The notes under the pieces were generated by a model that saw only the letters and a program-made list of their open reading frames with translations, ran no database searches and was not told the origin of the DNA. DNA of 64,000 bases from Bifidobacteriaceae bacterium (lineage in GTDB: Bacteria; Actinomycetota; Actinomycetes; Actinomycetales; WQXJ01), in the NCBI GenBank assembly GCA_031272885.1, contig JAISSX010000060.1, forward strand, positions 1-64,000. The letters run 5' to 3'. Every line of letters starts with the position of its first letter. Within the stretch, counting starts at the first letter, position 1. Shown in pieces: positions 1 through 6,446 of this stretch. The translations under genes were made by a program, and so were the position numbers.

Positions 1-611
1 AGGTCGGCGTGACCGAACCGGCAGACCGCGCAGCGGCACGTGTAGGCGTCGAGGACGGCCGCCCGGAACGGCGCCTGGTGGAGGCGCTGTTTGGTCTCGC
101 GCATGGTGTAAGCGACCTCAATGTCGGCGCTCGGATAGACCACGTCGAGGAAACCAAGTTGGTCGATCACGCCGACGGCGACGACGAACTGATGGCTACT
201 CGGCTCTTCCTTGACTAGGTAGACGGGATAGACCGCGGCGTAGCGCCCGGGCGCGAAGCCGAGGAACCAGATCAATGGCAGGTGATGGTCCATGGCCGCG
301 CGCAGGGCGCGGTTGTCGGCGTGGTCCGGGTCCAGGCCGCGCCACTTGTAGCGGCCCAAGCCGTCGAGGCCTATGTCGGCGTCCTCGTAGGGCCGGGTGC
401 TCGACTCCGGCGTGTAGACGGTCGAGATGGACAGGGCGCCCCGCCATCCGGCCGGTTTCCAGATCCCGGTTTGCGGGTTCATGAACCTGATGTCACGCCC
501 AAGGTAGGAGAAGAAGTCACGCCGTGAGAAGGCGGTCGTCCCGTTGGCTTCCCTGTCCCTCAACCACGCCATGGCGGCGTCACGCATCTGCCGCTCGGCC
601 GCGAGGTCCAT
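1..611 (-). CDS. HNH endonuclease family protein, N-terminal part (runs off the window)
   Basis: The reading frame opens with ATG at 611-609 and stays open for 203 codons to the window edge, so only the N-terminal part is visible. The visible end reads AYTCRCAVCRFGHADL, the CxxC segment where the HNH zinc/nuclease core begins in this family. The catalytic histidines and asparagine would lie beyond the edge. The upstream part (WRGALSISTVYTPESS, then LPLIWFLGFAPGRYAAVYPVYLV) matches, as I recall, a common actinobacterial HNH family of about 300 residues that acts like a restriction or modified-DNA endonuclease. That role is inferred, not shown. The start is supported by TAAGGT at 623-618, six bases before the ATG, which suggests a leaderless transcript. 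Confidence 0.8.
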   Translation of the reverse strand, partial: MDLAAERQMRDAAMAWLRDREANGTTAFSRRDFFSYLGRDIRFMNPQTGIWKPAGWRGALSISTVYTPESSTRPYEDADIGLDGLGRYKWRGLDPDHADNRALRAAMDHHLPLIWFLGFAPGRYAAVYPVYLVKEEPSSHQFVVAVGVIDQLGFLDVVYPSADIEVAYTMRETKQRLHQAPFRAAVLDAYTCRCAVCRFGHAD

Positions 612-623
612 GGCCTCACCTTA
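612..623 (-). promoter_or_regulatory. -10 hexamer of a probable leaderless promoter (HNH gene)
   Basis: TAAGGT (623-618) is followed by six bases and then the ATG of the HNH gene. This TANNNT-N6-start arrangement recurs through the window. Confidence 0.45.
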
Positions 624-884
624 GCGGTTGTCTCCCATCGTGGAACGCCGTCTTGACCCGTGTGACCGGACGGCTGCCAGGTTGCGCGGGGCGAGGGGCC
701 ATGGCCCGGCGGCCGTAGCGACGGCTGGTTCGATGGGGGCGGCGTGGCCGAAGGCCCCGTAGCCGCGGCAGACAGCGGCGGCAGTACGGGCGGCGCGCTC
801 CATGGCGGCCTGCGGGTCCTCGCCGCGGAGCAGCCCGACGAGCATCGTCGCGATGAACGAGTCGCCCGAGCCTGTCGAGATAGA
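621..884 (-). pseudogene. C-terminal remnant of a PfkB-family carbohydrate kinase
   Basis: The minus-strand frame from about 884 encodes STGSGDSFIATMLVGLLRGE and then AARTAAAVCRGYGAFG. This is the anion-hole/catalytic GAGDSF-type motif and the last helices of the ribokinase (PfkB) fold. About 50 residues are recognisable. The substrate-binding N-terminal two thirds is missing, and the sequence upstream of the fragment belongs to the antitoxin gene starting at 893 on the other strand. The break therefore falls at about 885-892. After the kinase part the frame runs on without recognisable homology to a stop at 621. A functional kinase is impossible from this fragment; it is a deletion or insertion scar. 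Confidence 0.7.
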
Positions 885-892
885 CTGACCGC
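881..892 (+). promoter_or_regulatory. -10 hexamer of a probable leaderless promoter (VbhA-like gene)
   Basis: TAGACT (881-886) is followed by exactly six bases and ATG at 893. No Shine-Dalgarno sequence precedes the ATG, which fits leaderless initiation and suggests the antitoxin gene is transcribed by itself. Confidence 0.45.
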
Positions 893-1099
893 ATGGTGAC
901 GAACTCAGCAATGCTGAAGCGGCTGGCGGCCGCTGCAGCGGGTTCGGTGCGCGCGGAGGGCCGTGCCCCCTCACCGGAGGCGCGGAAGGCCGTGGATGAG
1001 ATGCTGAGCGGGACGAGGACGATTGGTGGAGTCCGGCAAGCGCTTCGCCAGCGCTACCGACGAGAGCCTGCTGGTGGCAATGCTCGACAGGCTGCTTGA
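893..1099 (+). CDS. VbhA-type Fic antitoxin, apparently orphan
   Basis: A 68-residue protein with the short helical pattern of VbhA antitoxins. A first helix carries SVRAEG (residues 18-23), which fits the Fic-inhibitory motif (S/T)xxxE(G/N). It is followed by a PSPEARKAVDEMLSGTRTI stretch and a basic end (LRQRYRREPAGG). In known VbhA/VbhT pairs this helix places its Glu in the Fic active site and blocks AMPylation. Here no Fic-domain gene follows: after the stop come 69 bases and then the end of a convergent membrane-protein gene. The gene may be a relic of a lost toxin-antitoxin pair, a protective anti-toxin, or a regulator of a Fic protein encoded elsewhere. It abuts a kinase remnant, which marks a rearrangement point. 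Confidence 0.6.
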   Translation: MVTNSAMLKRLAAAAAGSVRAEGRAPSPEARKAVDEMLSGTRTIGGVRQALRQRYRREPAGGNARQAA

Positions 1100-1168
1100 G
1101 CCAATCGAGTAGGTCATCAGATTGTCATCAGAATCGGCCGGCGAACCCGGTTCTAGCCCAGTTGCTGT

Positions 1169-1996
1169 CTACTGGTCTGTCGCTTCGATGCCCATGAGGG
1201 CGTCATCGGCCGCCGTACGGACGATGGTGTGGCCGGTCTTCGGAAAGAACCACAACGGCAGCTCCTTGACGTTGCCCTCCGCCACCACGGCCAGGGCCTC
1301 CTTGTAGCGGTGCTTGAACTGCGTCGACTCCTTGATCGACAGCTTGGCCAACACGGCACTTCGTCCGCCGTCGCGCTCCACCTCCTTGAGGAAGTCCTTG
1401 GCGTCTTCCAGGCCGCCGTAACCCGGGTGGCCGCCCATCAGGAAGACAGAGACAGTCTTGACTTCCTGCTGACCTTCCCAGTCGAACCGCACCTTGGCCG
1501 GCACGACGGCGGGCCCCAGGGCCTTCCTTATACTGACGTCCTCAAAGCCGATCACTCGGCCGACCAAAGGCACCGCACCCCGCAGGGCCTTGTGCCGCCG
1601 CGGTTTGGCTGAAGCCCACATGGCCATCGCCAACGCCGCCACAATCAACGCCAGCCAGCACATCACCCAAAGAAATTCGACCCAGTCTGTATAGGTAGAA
1701 ACGTCGTAGACGCTCTTGTAGTTTGATGGGCCGTTTTTCATGGCCTCTTCCCACGTGGGGATGTTCAGCCTGAAGGGCGCACTGGCCAACGCCTTGTCCG
1801 CATCGTTCTGAGTGATGAAGGCGGCCACGGCGCAACCACCCGCTACCTGCAACGCTGCCAGTGCGACCATTGACCAATGCCGGCCCAGCCAGCGTGACCC
1901 CGGGCTCAGTTGGCGCCGGTGCCAGATGACCGCCCACATCGCTGGCAAAACCGCCAAGAGAAAACAGATGATTACCGGCGTGTAGTGGTGCCTCAC
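1169..1996 (-). CDS. three-segment membrane protein of unknown function (paralogue 2)
   Basis: 275 residues. Hydrophobic segments lie near residues 5-25, 40-62 and 105-130. A cytosolic-looking domain of about 140 residues follows, with a VRFDWEGQQEVKTVSVFLMG core, and the protein ends VRTAADDALMGIEATDQ. I do not recognise a Pfam family. It is clearly a paralogue of the gene just upstream: both share a RHW motif before the second segment, an FDWEG/VDWEGE motif in the domain and the VRTAA-D-LMG ending. The ATG overlaps the upstream stop by four bases (1993-1996), so the two are probably translationally coupled and could form a hetero-oligomer. Function unknown. Confidence 0.75.
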   Translation of the reverse strand: MRHHYTPVIICFLLAVLPAMWAVIWHRRQLSPGSRWLGRHWSMVALAALQVAGGCAVAAFITQNDADKALASAPFRLNIPTWEEAMKNGPSNYKSVYDVSTYTDWVEFLWVMCWLALIVAALAMAMWASAKPRRHKALRGAVPLVGRVIGFEDVSIRKALGPAVVPAKVRFDWEGQQEVKTVSVFLMGGHPGYGGLEDAKDFLKEVERDGGRSAVLAKLSIKESTQFKHRYKEALAVVAEGNVKELPLWFFPKTGHTIVRTAADDALMGIEATDQ

Positions 1997-2913
1997 GGCT
2001 CGGCTACCTCATTGAGGTCGTGGCCGATGTCGTCCGTGGCCTCAGGGTAGTCGGCAGCCAGATCGCCTTCGGCCAGTTCGTCCAGTTCGCCCGCTGCACG
2101 CAGCTCGGCGATTTCGGCCTCTAGCTTCGCCAGGCCGCTGCGCTCGGTGGGCTCCAGCCCCATCAGGCGGTCCTGGGCCGCCGTCCGTACCGTCAGTTCC
2201 TTAGTGGCCGGATCCAGCCACAGGGTGACGGGCTCGCCTTCCGTCAGGTAGTCATTGATGTCTGTATCCATGCCATACAGCTTCACCCGCTGGCGCAGTT
2301 CTTCGCCCTCCCAGTCCACCGTCACCTGGGCCGACGTGACCGGCCGGCCGCTGGGCCCAATACCCCTGAACCCAGAGATGCCTAGGTTGAGGCGGACAAT
2401 AGTGCCTTCCACCGGCACCAGGCCCTTGAGACGGCGGCGGTTCCAAGCCGGGCAGACGCACCAAATGGCCAGGCAGACCAAACCGAGGGCGGCGCAAACG
2501 TAGACCCAGGGCAGGGTCTTGGCCGCCGTTTCGGTGTCCAGGAAGGCGCTCCAGGATGTGTCCGCCTTGGCCAGGGCGAGCCGCCTGGCAGCCGCCTTGC
2601 CGACACCCCCTTCGAGGCTGTCCCGCCACTCGAATTGCAGTACACCGACCCCAATGCCCAGGCCCGCGGCGGCACCGGCCAACCAATGCCGGCTGAGGTA
2701 CTCATTGGCCGGGCGGCGGCGGTGAACAAACCACATCACGGCCAGGTAGAGAGGCAACACCATCAAGACACCGATGGCGGCGAACGCCCAGATACTAAGA
2801 CCGCTTGAGGCCGAGCCAGGGGTGAGCAGTATGGCCAGTGACACCAGCAGCGGGATCAGCACCACGGCCACCCAACGGGCAGAACGGACCTTGAGAGAGG
2901 CTCGGCTCGACAT
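1993..2913 (-). CDS. three-segment membrane protein of unknown function (paralogue 1)
   Basis: 306 residues. It has an N-terminal transmembrane segment (about 13-33), a second (about 42-65) and a third (about 135-158), then a soluble domain with TSAQVTVDWEGEELRQRVKL and LTVRTAAQDRLMGLEPTE. The C-terminus adds an acidic helical tail of about 50 residues (AKLEAEIAELRAAGEL and on) that the downstream paralogue lacks. It is first in a two-gene operon with that paralogue. Two inverted repeats lie 20-53 bp upstream of the ATG (2933-2948 and 2951-2966) and may control it. No family name can be given from the sequence. Confidence 0.75.
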   Translation of the reverse strand: MSSRASLKVRSARWVAVVLIPLLVSLAILLTPGSASSGLSIWAFAAIGVLMVLPLYLAVMWFVHRRRPANEYLSRHWLAGAAAGLGIGVGVLQFEWRDSLEGGVGKAAARRLALAKADTSWSAFLDTETAAKTLPWVYVCAALGLVCLAIWCVCPAWNRRRLKGLVPVEGTIVRLNLGISGFRGIGPSGRPVTSAQVTVDWEGEELRQRVKLYGMDTDINDYLTEGEPVTLWLDPATKELTVRTAAQDRLMGLEPTERSGLAKLEAEIAELRAAGELDELAEGDLAADYPEATDDIGHDLNEVAEP

Positions 2914-2932
2914 GTTTCACCACGCTAGCGGC

Positions 2933-2966
2933 TCGCCCACGCGGGCGAAATGGGGACAAGTCCCCA
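2933..2966 (-). promoter_or_regulatory. two adjacent inverted repeats upstream of the paralogue pair
   Basis: TCGCCC/GGGCGA (2933-2948, 4-nt spacer) and TGGGGAC/GTCCCCA (2951-2966, 2-nt spacer) sit directly upstream of the ATG at 2913. Either could be an operator or a 5' leader hairpin. No regulator gene is adjacent. The rest of the 2914-3074 gap shows only the hlyIII control region. Confidence 0.35.
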
Positions 2967-3052
2967 ACGGTCGGGGCGGCCCGAGGGCACCCCAAGACCC
3001 ACCGGCCGAAAGCTGCACAGGATCAACACACTTTTTCGGGCCGCGGGCAGGG

Positions 3053-3072
3053 AACCTACGGTAGCGTAGGTT
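3053..3072 (+). promoter_or_regulatory. 20-bp perfect operator palindrome over the hlyIII promoter
   Basis: AACCTACGGTAGCGTAGGTT is a perfect 8-bp inverted repeat with a 4-nt centre, ending 2 bp before the GTG start at 3075. The hexamer TAGCGT (3062-3067) inside it lies 7 bases before the GTG and is the likely -10 of a leaderless promoter. A protein bound here, of TetR type by symmetry, would cover the promoter and block initiation. Confidence 0.55.
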
Positions 3073-3074
3073 AT

Positions 3075-3746
3075 GTGACGGTCCTGCTCGCCCCAACCGA
3101 GGCGCCTCCCTCTGCCGAGCCTCCCAAGCCGCGCCTGCGCGGCTGGTTCCACGCCGGCATGTCACCCCTGGTCATTGCGGCCGGCGCCACCCTGATCGCA
3201 CTGGCCAACGGAAGCGCCGCCAAGGCGGCCTGTTCCGTCTATGTGGCCACCGCCATCATGCTGTTCTGCACCAGCGCCATCTACCACCTGGGCCACTGGG
3301 GCCAGGTAGCGGCTGGCGTGCTGCGCCGCCTGGACCATTCCAATATCGCCCTGATCATTGCCGGGACCTACACGCCTCTGGCGTTGCTGCTGGACCACAG
3401 CACCACCGTCAAGCTGCTCTGGATCATCTGGGTTGGAGCCCTGGCCGCCATCCTGATCCGGGTGCTGTGGCTGAACGCCCCGCGTTGGACCTACGTGCCG
3501 ATCTACATCGTGCTCGGCTGGACCGCTATCTGGTTCATGCCCCAGTTCTGGCGCGCCGGTGGTCCCGGCATTGTCTGGCTGCTGATTGCCGGCGGCCTGG
3601 CCTACACCGGCGGGGCGGTGGTCTATGCCCTCAAACGCCCCAATCCGTCGCCGCGCTGGTTCGGCTTCCACGAGATCTTCCATCTGGGCACCGTGGTCGG
3701 CTTCACCTGCCATTTCATCGCTGTGACCATCGCCTCCGTCAACTGA
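3075..3746 (+). CDS. hemolysin III / PAQR-type membrane protein
   Basis: 223 residues with seven predicted membrane segments and the family hallmarks: PRLRGWFHAG before the first segment, SAIYHLGHWG after the second, LRRLDHSNIALIIAGTYTP, and HEIFHLGTVVGFTCHF near the end. The conserved Ser-His, Asp and His-x3-His residues form the zinc site of the PAQR/HlyIII fold and point to hydrolase-like chemistry on membrane lipid. The name hemolysin is historical and does not imply toxicity. The GTG at 3075 is chosen because the conserved PRLRGW motif needs an upstream start and no in-frame ATG precedes it. The gene is single and its promoter is covered by a perfect palindrome. Confidence 0.85.
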   Translation: MTVLLAPTEAPPSAEPPKPRLRGWFHAGMSPLVIAAGATLIALANGSAAKAACSVYVATAIMLFCTSAIYHLGHWGQVAAGVLRRLDHSNIALIIAGTYTPLALLLDHSTTVKLLWIIWVGALAAILIRVLWLNAPRWTYVPIYIVLGWTAIWFMPQFWRAGGPGIVWLLIAGGLAYTGGAVVYALKRPNPSPRWFGFHEIFHLGTVVGFTCHFIAVTIASVN

Positions 3747-3849
3747 GCCGACCAGGCATGCGAATCATGGCCTGATTAGACCCGCAGCGCCTGTCGACGA
3801 GGAGCGCGCAGCGCGACATAGGAGACGGGCCAAACAAACAGAGCCTCTC

Positions 3850-3883
3850 AGTTCGCTGCGGGGCGTCAGACCCGCAGCGAACT
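3850..3883. terminator. 13-bp perfect hairpin at the 3' end of lacI
   Basis: AGTTCGCTGCGGG (3850-3862) pairs with CCCGCAGCGAACT (3871-3883) across an 8-nt loop. It overlaps the last codons and stop of lacI and lies 103 bp after hlyIII, so it can serve as a shared terminator. On the minus strand a T-richer CTCTGTTTGTTTG follows. The remaining bases 3747-3849 show nothing else. Confidence 0.5.
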
Positions 3884-4876
3884 CTCCCTAACCACAAGCT
3901 CAGGCGGCAGCACCTTCAAACTGGCGGGGGCGTCATCGCCCGCCATGCGAGCCAACAACTGCGACGCCGCCACCTTGCCCAGGTCCGCCACCGGCTGGCG
4001 CACCACGGTCACCGCGGGTCGCACCAGTTCCGTCCACAGGTCGTCATCCTGCCCGGCCAGGGCCACCGGCGGGCTGCCGACAGGGCGCTCGGCCAGAGCC
4101 TGGAAAGACCCCAAGGTGAGCGACACGGCATCGGCGTACACCGCCTCCGGCGGGTTGGGGCCGGCCAGCAGCGACCGCATGGCCTGGCGCCCCGCGGCCG
4201 GTTCCAGGTCAGCGTGCACAATGTGCGCCGGGTCAAGCGGCCGCCCGGCCGTCGCCAACGCGTCGGCAAAGCCCTGCAGGCGTTCTTCGGTGGCCGAGAC
4301 GGCAGCCGGCCCGGTAATACAAGCCATGTTGCGAAAACCCTGTCCCAGCAGGTGTTCCGCCACGAGCCGGCCGGCCAGGTGGTTGTCCAACAGCACCGTG
4401 TCACCCTTGAAGCTATCCACCCGCCGGTCCAGCAGCACCACGGGGGCACCGCCCTCCAACAGCGGGCTGACGTCGGATTCGTGTTCCGACACCACGGCGA
4501 CGATGGCGCCCGCGGCCCGGTGGGCGGAGGCGGCGGCGATGTAGCGGCGCTCGTATTCCAGGCTGGCACGGGTGTTGGACACCAGCACCGCAATGCCTTG
4601 TTCCATGGCCACGCCTTCAACAGTGTCGATGACGGCGGTGAAGAAGGCGTGGAAATCCGGCACAATCACATTCCACATGTCCGCCACCTGGCGGCGCAGC
4701 GCCCGGCCGGCCGGATCGGGCACATAGCCCAGGGACTGGGCCGCCTTCTGGACCCGCTTGGCCAGGCCTGGGCCCACACCGGGGTGGCCGTTCAAGACCC
4801 GGGAGACCGTTGCCACAGAGACGCCCGCCGCAGAGGCCACGTCCCTGATGGTGACCCGTGCTGCCACGCTCGTCAT
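3866..4876 (-). CDS. LacI-family transcriptional regulator
   Basis: 336 residues. The N-terminal LacI helix-turn-helix is clear (VTIRDVASAAGVSVATVSRV, then LNGHPGV), followed by the hinge (YVPDPAGRALR) and a periplasmic-binding-protein-like effector domain to about residue 333. Family members bind palindromic operators with a central CG and release on binding a sugar or related ligand. The ligand cannot be told from sequence. A candidate autoregulatory operator, GAAAACGTTATC, lies 57 bp upstream (4933-4944). A similar 12-mer lies before the SDR gene at 35466, which may make that locus a target. The gene stands alone; no sugar ABC transporter is near. Confidence 0.9.
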   Translation of the reverse strand: MTSVAARVTIRDVASAAGVSVATVSRVLNGHPGVGPGLAKRVQKAAQSLGYVPDPAGRALRRQVADMWNVIVPDFHAFFTAVIDTVEGVAMEQGIAVLVSNTRASLEYERRYIAAASAHRAAGAIVAVVSEHESDVSPLLEGGAPVVLLDRRVDSFKGDTVLLDNHLAGRLVAEHLLGQGFRNMACITGPAAVSATEERLQGFADALATAGRPLDPAHIVHADLEPAAGRQAMRSLLAGPNPPEAVYADAVSLTLGSFQALAERPVGSPPVALAGQDDDLWTELVRPAVTVVRQPVADLGKVAASQLLARMAGDDAPASLKVLPPELVVRESSLRV

Positions 4877-4932
4877 CCTGAACCCCCTTCTTCGCTGGGT
4901 CGCCGGTGACCCTCTGGGGCCAAGCCTACTGT

Positions 4933-4944
4933 GAAAACGTTATC
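4933..4944. promoter_or_regulatory. candidate LacI-family operator upstream of lacI
   Basis: GAAAACGTTATC is a near-palindrome (10 of 12 symmetric) with the central CG typical of LacI-family sites. It overlaps the mca stop codon (4940-4942) and lies upstream of lacI. Confidence 0.45.
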
Positions 4945-5815
4945 TGAAACCGCCGAACAAATCGGTTTCCTCAGCTTCGGGCCGCGGCAAGGCCGAGAAG
5001 GCCAGTTCGAACTCCTCCCACGGCCACACCTCGCGTTCGATGTCGCGTGGTACCGCGAAGAACCAGCCGTCCGGATCGACTTGGGTGGCGTAGGCCAGCA
5101 GGGCGGCATCGCGCGCCGCGAAGTAGTCCGCCGCCTCAATGCGGGCGGTGATCCGCACCGACCGCCGGGCCTGCGCCTTGCGTTCCTCCAACCACTCCGC
5201 GAAGGGCGATTCCAGGCCGCGGGCCAACATGGCGGCGTGGATGGCCTCCAGGCGCTGCGTCGACAAACCCTGGTTGTAGTAGACCTTCGGCACCTGGAAG
5301 GCCGGGCCCAAGTCAGGCCGGAACGCGGCATCGGCCGCCAGCCGCAACGCCGCCATGGTGCACGTGTGGGTGTGGATGTGGTCCGGGTGCGGGTAGCCGC
5401 CGGTCTGGTCATAGGTGGTGACCACCTGCGGTTTGATCTCGCGGATCATGGCCACCAGCGGCACCGCTGCCACCTCCGGTTCGATGGTGGCAAACGAACC
5501 TGCGGGCGGCGGCGGCGGATTCTCGCCTTCCGGGAAGCCCGAGTCGACAAAGCCCAGGAAGTGCTGTTCCACCCCCAGGGCGCGGGCGGCGGCCGCGGCC
5601 TCCTCGCGCCGCACAGCGGCAATGTTCTGGGCGATGTCGGTGCGGCCAATCAGGGCCGGGTTCAAGATGTCGCCCCGCTCGCCTCCCGTAAATGTGGCTA
5701 CCACCACACGCACGCCTTGGGCGGCGTATTTCGCCATGGTGGCGCCGCCTTTGGAGGCCTCGTCATCAGGGTGGGCGTGGGCCGCAATCATGGCCAGACC
5801 GGTCGCTTCAGTCAC
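4940..5815 (-). CDS. mca: mycothiol S-conjugate amidase
   Basis: About 291 residues, close to the length I recall for mycobacterial Mca (288). This cytosolic zinc amidase cleaves mycothiol S-conjugates to release a mercapturic acid for export and GlcN-Ins for mycothiol recycling. The N-terminal AHAHPDDEASKGGATMA holds the zinc ligands His and Asp of the PIG-L/LmbE fold, and GGYPHPDHIHTH supplies the third His. The Lys-rich linker and the WFFAVPRDIEREVWPWEEF segment near the end favour Mca over MshB. The frame is open back to an ATG at 5938, but the extra residues do not resemble the family, so GTG at 5815 is preferred. It has only a weak ribosome site, and the start remains uncertain. Confidence 0.85.
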   Translation of the reverse strand: MTEATGLAMIAAHAHPDDEASKGGATMAKYAAQGVRVVVATFTGGERGDILNPALIGRTDIAQNIAAVRREEAAAAARALGVEQHFLGFVDSGFPEGENPPPPPAGSFATIEPEVAAVPLVAMIREIKPQVVTTYDQTGGYPHPDHIHTHTCTMAALRLAADAAFRPDLGPAFQVPKVYYNQGLSTQRLEAIHAAMLARGLESPFAEWLEERKAQARRSVRITARIEAADYFAARDAALLAYATQVDPDGWFFAVPRDIEREVWPWEEFELAFSALPRPEAEETDLFGGFR

Positions 5816-5962
5816 CGTCCAAGCATGCCTTGTGACGCCGGACGCGTCCAAGCAGACACGGCGCGGTGTTCCCTTCAGCCTGCTCAGCCCGGTAGTATGC
5901 AAGTCACGTGCCAGAGCGTAGACCCCAAGTCTGCGCATCTTTTTTTGTGAATGGAGAAAACC

Positions 5963-6118
5963 GTGTCGGATACGTACACCGGTGAGTTCTACTGCGTGAA
6001 GTGCAAGGCCAAGCGCGAAGCGACCGGCCAGGTAGTAGTGGCCAACGATCGTCGCATGGCCAAGGGCGTTTGCCCAGTCTGCGGCACCAAGCTCAACCGC
6101 ATCCTCGGCAAGGCCTGA
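5963..6118 (+). CDS. DUF5679 zinc-ribbon protein (51 aa)
   Basis: A small protein with two CxxC knuckles (FYCVKCKAKRE at residues 9-19 and GVCPVCGTKLNR at 36-47) that would bind one zinc. This is the DUF5679 pattern, widespread in actinobacteria and of unknown function; a nucleic-acid or ribosome-associated role is possible but unproven. GTG at 5963 follows a GGAG at 5953-5956. An in-frame ATG at 5951 would add MEKT and destroy that ribosome site, so the GTG is preferred. It is divergent from mca and followed by a strong terminator, making it a monocistronic gene. Confidence 0.8.
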   Translation: MSDTYTGEFYCVKCKAKREATGQVVVANDRRMAKGVCPVCGTKLNRILGKA

Positions 6119-6138
6119 TTCAGCCTTTTTCGCCGTTG

Positions 6139-6181
6139 GCGAGGCGCGTTACCCCCAGGGGTGCGCGCCTCGTCTTTTTCT
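6139..6181 (+). terminator. rho-independent terminator after the DUF5679 gene
   Basis: GAGGCGCG (6141-6148) pairs perfectly with CGCGCCTC (6164-6171), extended outward by C-G and G-T pairs, and is followed by TCTTTTTCTT. This is one of the few hairpins in the window with a real T-tract. Confidence 0.85.
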
Positions 6182-6308
6182 TGTCCTGGGGCCAGGGACC
6201 TTCTCTCGGGGCCTAATGCCCAGGCAAGGTTCGCCCGGCCCCACACCGCGCTGCCACAGCCATTCCTGGCGCCGCCGCCCATCGTGTCAAATCGGTAGGG
6301 GCCTGACC

Positions 6309-6345
6309 TGTGGACAAGACCCTGCCGCCGGCCGGGTTATCCACA
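6309..6345. promoter_or_regulatory. pair of inverted DnaA-box-like 9-mers
   Basis: TGTGGACAA (6309-6317, the complement of TTGTCCACA) and TTATCCACA (6337-6345) face each other across 19 bp. Both match DnaA-box consensus forms. With the adjacent C and G they also form an inverted repeat of 10 bp with one mismatch, so a simple hairpin is the alternative reading. The rest of the 6182-6446 gap shows no gene. Confidence 0.4.
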
Positions 6346-6446
6346 GGCCGACACGCCCAACACGGCCCCAACGCGCCGCGTTTGTCACGCTTGAAGGGCG
6401 GCTGCTCCGGCCGCAATCGTCGAGGTGGGAAGGGCAATAGGCATCC

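Noticed and set aside
5816-5938. A 41-residue N-terminal extension of Mca
   Set aside because: The residues do not resemble Mca. The shorter form has the family's length, and the extension would cover the DUF5679 promoter region.
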